From CAVALG01 sp963589585 (lineage in GTDB: Bacteria > Bacillota > Clostridia > Oscillospirales > Acutalibacteraceae), in assembly GCA_963589585.1 (NCBI GenBank), contig CAVALG010000088.1, positions 1 through 15,271 of the forward strand: DNA of 15,271 nucleotides, in the 5' to 3' direction. The notes under the pieces are model-generated. The model saw only the letters and a list, made by a program, of their open reading frames with translations, ran no database searches and had not been told where the DNA came from. Shown in pieces: positions 14,275-15,271 of this stretch. The position numbers were made by a program, and so were the translations under genes. The stretch's first letter is position 1, and each line of letters opens with the position of its first letter.

Positions 14275-14598
14275 ATGTATAAAAACATTAACAAAGAAGA
14301 AAAACTGTGCCTTAAAGATTTGGTGGAGTACAGCGAGGGTCAGGTTGTAAGCAAAACGCTTGTACAGAATGACGCCGTGAGTATGACGCTGTTTTCTTTC
14401 GACAAGGGTGAGGAGATTTCATCACATGCGGCAGGCGGCGACGCAATGGTAACAGTGCTTGACGGTAAAGGAAAATTTACCGTAGGCGGAACGGAATACA
14501 TTTTGGAAAAAGGCGAAACACTGATAATGCCCAAAGGCATACCGCACGCGGTGTTCGGCCTTGAAAGATTTAAAATGCAGCTTACCGTATCGTTTTAA
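14275..14598 (+). CDS. Small single-domain cupin protein
   Basis: The 107-aa protein is a one-domain cupin (double-stranded beta-helix). Motif 1 is GEEISSHAAGGDAMVTVLDG (45-64) and motif 2 is LIMPKGIPHAVFG (83-95). Of the usual metal ligands only His51 and His91 are in place: the second His and the Glu of motif 1 are replaced (Ala53, Asp56), so iron or manganese binding is uncertain. Such small cytosolic cupins are common in anaerobic Firmicutes, mostly of unknown function; sugar, small-molecule or metal sensing are possibilities. The ATG at 14275 is preceded by AGGGAG with 8 nt spacing. A strong promoter upstream and an intrinsic terminator downstream make it a single-gene unit. Confidence 0.87.
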   Translation: MYKNINKEEKLCLKDLVEYSEGQVVSKTLVQNDAVSMTLFSFDKGEEISSHAAGGDAMVTVLDGKGKFTVGGTEYILEKGETLIMPKGIPHAVFGLERFKMQLTVSF

Positions 14599-14626
14599 CG
14601 CAAAATAAATATTTATGTAAATGCAT

Positions 14627-14653
14627 CGGAGTGCTTGGGCACTCCGGCTTTTT
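14627..14653 (+). terminator. Intrinsic terminator of the cupin gene
   Basis: CGGAGTGC (14627-14634), loop TTGG, GCACTCCG (14639-14646), then GCTTTTT. A perfect 8-bp GC-rich stem with a T-run lies 29 bp past the stop codon. Confidence 0.93.
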
Positions 14654-14969
14654 AATATAAAATCCTAATTAAAATGCCTTGCGGTTTGGAGTATTGCACA
14701 GCATATTTATAAAGGGAATAAGAGAAAATTGAAATAACCCGCCATTCAATTTCCTCAAAGATACAATAATGGTATAAAATGAAAAAGCAGCAAATAATTT
14801 TAGTGAAAAACATATAAAACGCTTTAAATTTTTATAAAATATCTATTTACTTTTTCAAAACGCTGTTGTATAATATGATCATAGTATATGTGATAGTGCA
14901 GTGGAGTTTGTTATCATTTAACATATTTTACTTGGGCGCATATACCGAAAAAAATCTTGGAGGAAAGAT
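14654..14969 (+). promoter_or_regulatory. AT-rich intergenic region with promoter of the secreted-protein gene
   Basis: No gene was found here. TTTACT (14846-14851) and a perfect TATAAT (14869-14874) with 17 nt spacing form a good promoter, giving a leader of about 90 nt. Further upstream is an 8-bp dyad, AAATTGAA (14726-14733) and TTCAATTT (14745-14752), a possible regulator site but far from the promoter. GGAGGA at 14959-14964 is the ribosome binding site for the ATG at 14970. Confidence 0.7.
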
Positions 14970-15271
14970 ATGAAAAGGAATGTTAAAAGAGTATTGTCGG
15001 TTTTCTTAGCCGCGGTTCTCTTGGTCACACTGTTTGCCGCACCGGCAACAACTGCAAGCGCAGTTATGACCACGGGATCGAATTGGGTTACAAAACTTGA
15101 CAATCCGGATGTCAACGGAGACGGAATTATAAAAATTCTCGCTATAAGCCACAGTTTCGGTATTGATGCGCGTGAATTTATCACAATGGCATATGACCAA
15201 ATTGGGGATAAACCCTTTATGTTTGCGTCAACCTATTTCGGAAACTGCAGCGAAAAACAGTATATTGATTT
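14970..15271 (+). CDS. Secreted SGNH-like (DUF4886-type) protein, 3' end off the window
   Basis: Only the first 100 codons or so are in the window; the frame is open to the right edge. A signal peptide is clear: MKRNVKR, a hydrophobic core at about residues 8-24, and cleavage likely after the ATTASA region (residues 26-31). The mature part has DVNGDG, a calcium-loop-like segment. Next comes KILAISHSFGIDAREF, then a strand and FGNCS, which match the start of DUF4886-like SGNH hydrolase domains (block I 'IGNSFS-D', then a GG-C-S segment). The nucleophile would be Ser in SHSFG. If so it is an extracellular esterase-like enzyme, perhaps acting on acylated glycans; the catalytic Asp/His would lie off-window. 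GGAGGA lies 5 nt upstream and a strong promoter precedes it. Confidence 0.75.
   Translation, partial: MKRNVKRVLSVFLAAVLLVTLFAAPATTASAVMTTGSNWVTKLDNPDVNGDGIIKILAISHSFGIDAREFITMAYDQIGDKPFMFASTYFGNCSEKQYID

Overview
The window looks like chromosome from a low-to-mid GC Gram-positive anaerobe of the Clostridia, probably a gut Oscillospiraceae/Ruminococcaceae-like bacterium. This is inferred from AGGAG-type ribosome binding sites, TTTACT/TATAAT-type promoters, a lipobox lipoprotein, a sortase-type C-terminal anchor on a very large modular exoprotein, and domain types common in clostridial surface proteins (YDG/MBG, X2-like, Ig-like domains with AGN motifs). No rRNA, tRNA, CRISPR array, transposase or phage gene was seen.

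Layout, left to right. Positions 1-164 are a divergent regulatory region: a leftward promoter and ribosome binding site for a gene just off the left edge, plus a 21-bp perfect dyad in front of a short-chain dehydrogenase/reductase gene (165-1055). A leader of about 260 bp with a 20-bp-phased direct repeat precedes one giant gene (1315-12225, 3636 aa). It encodes a secreted, probably wall-anchored protein. Its N-terminal two thirds is a series of predicted beta-solenoid-like modules separated by short CxH...CxxC motifs. Ig-like domains, an X2-like domain, an MBG-like domain, five YDG repeats of about 89 aa, an alpha-helical repeat region, a second X2-like domain and a variant sorting signal (SPRTED) follow.

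Downstream are a membrane methyltransferase of the ICMT/PEMT type (12405-13004), a convergent lipoprotein gene (13027-13656, minus), a small MGMT-family alkyltransferase-like gene starting with GTG (13883-14191), a cupin gene with a strong promoter and terminator (14275-14598), and the start of a secreted SGNH-like/DUF4886-type protein (14970 to beyond the right edge).

The genes do not form an obvious pathway. Most have their own promoter or lie in different orientations, so the window reads as several single-gene units around a giant adhesin-like protein. The best candidate for something little described is that protein: the repeated extracellular Cys/His motifs, a conserved hydrophobic segment recurring in three Ig-like domains, strong internal variation in GC content, and the unusual sorting motif. 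I do not see convincing evidence of a new multi-gene system.
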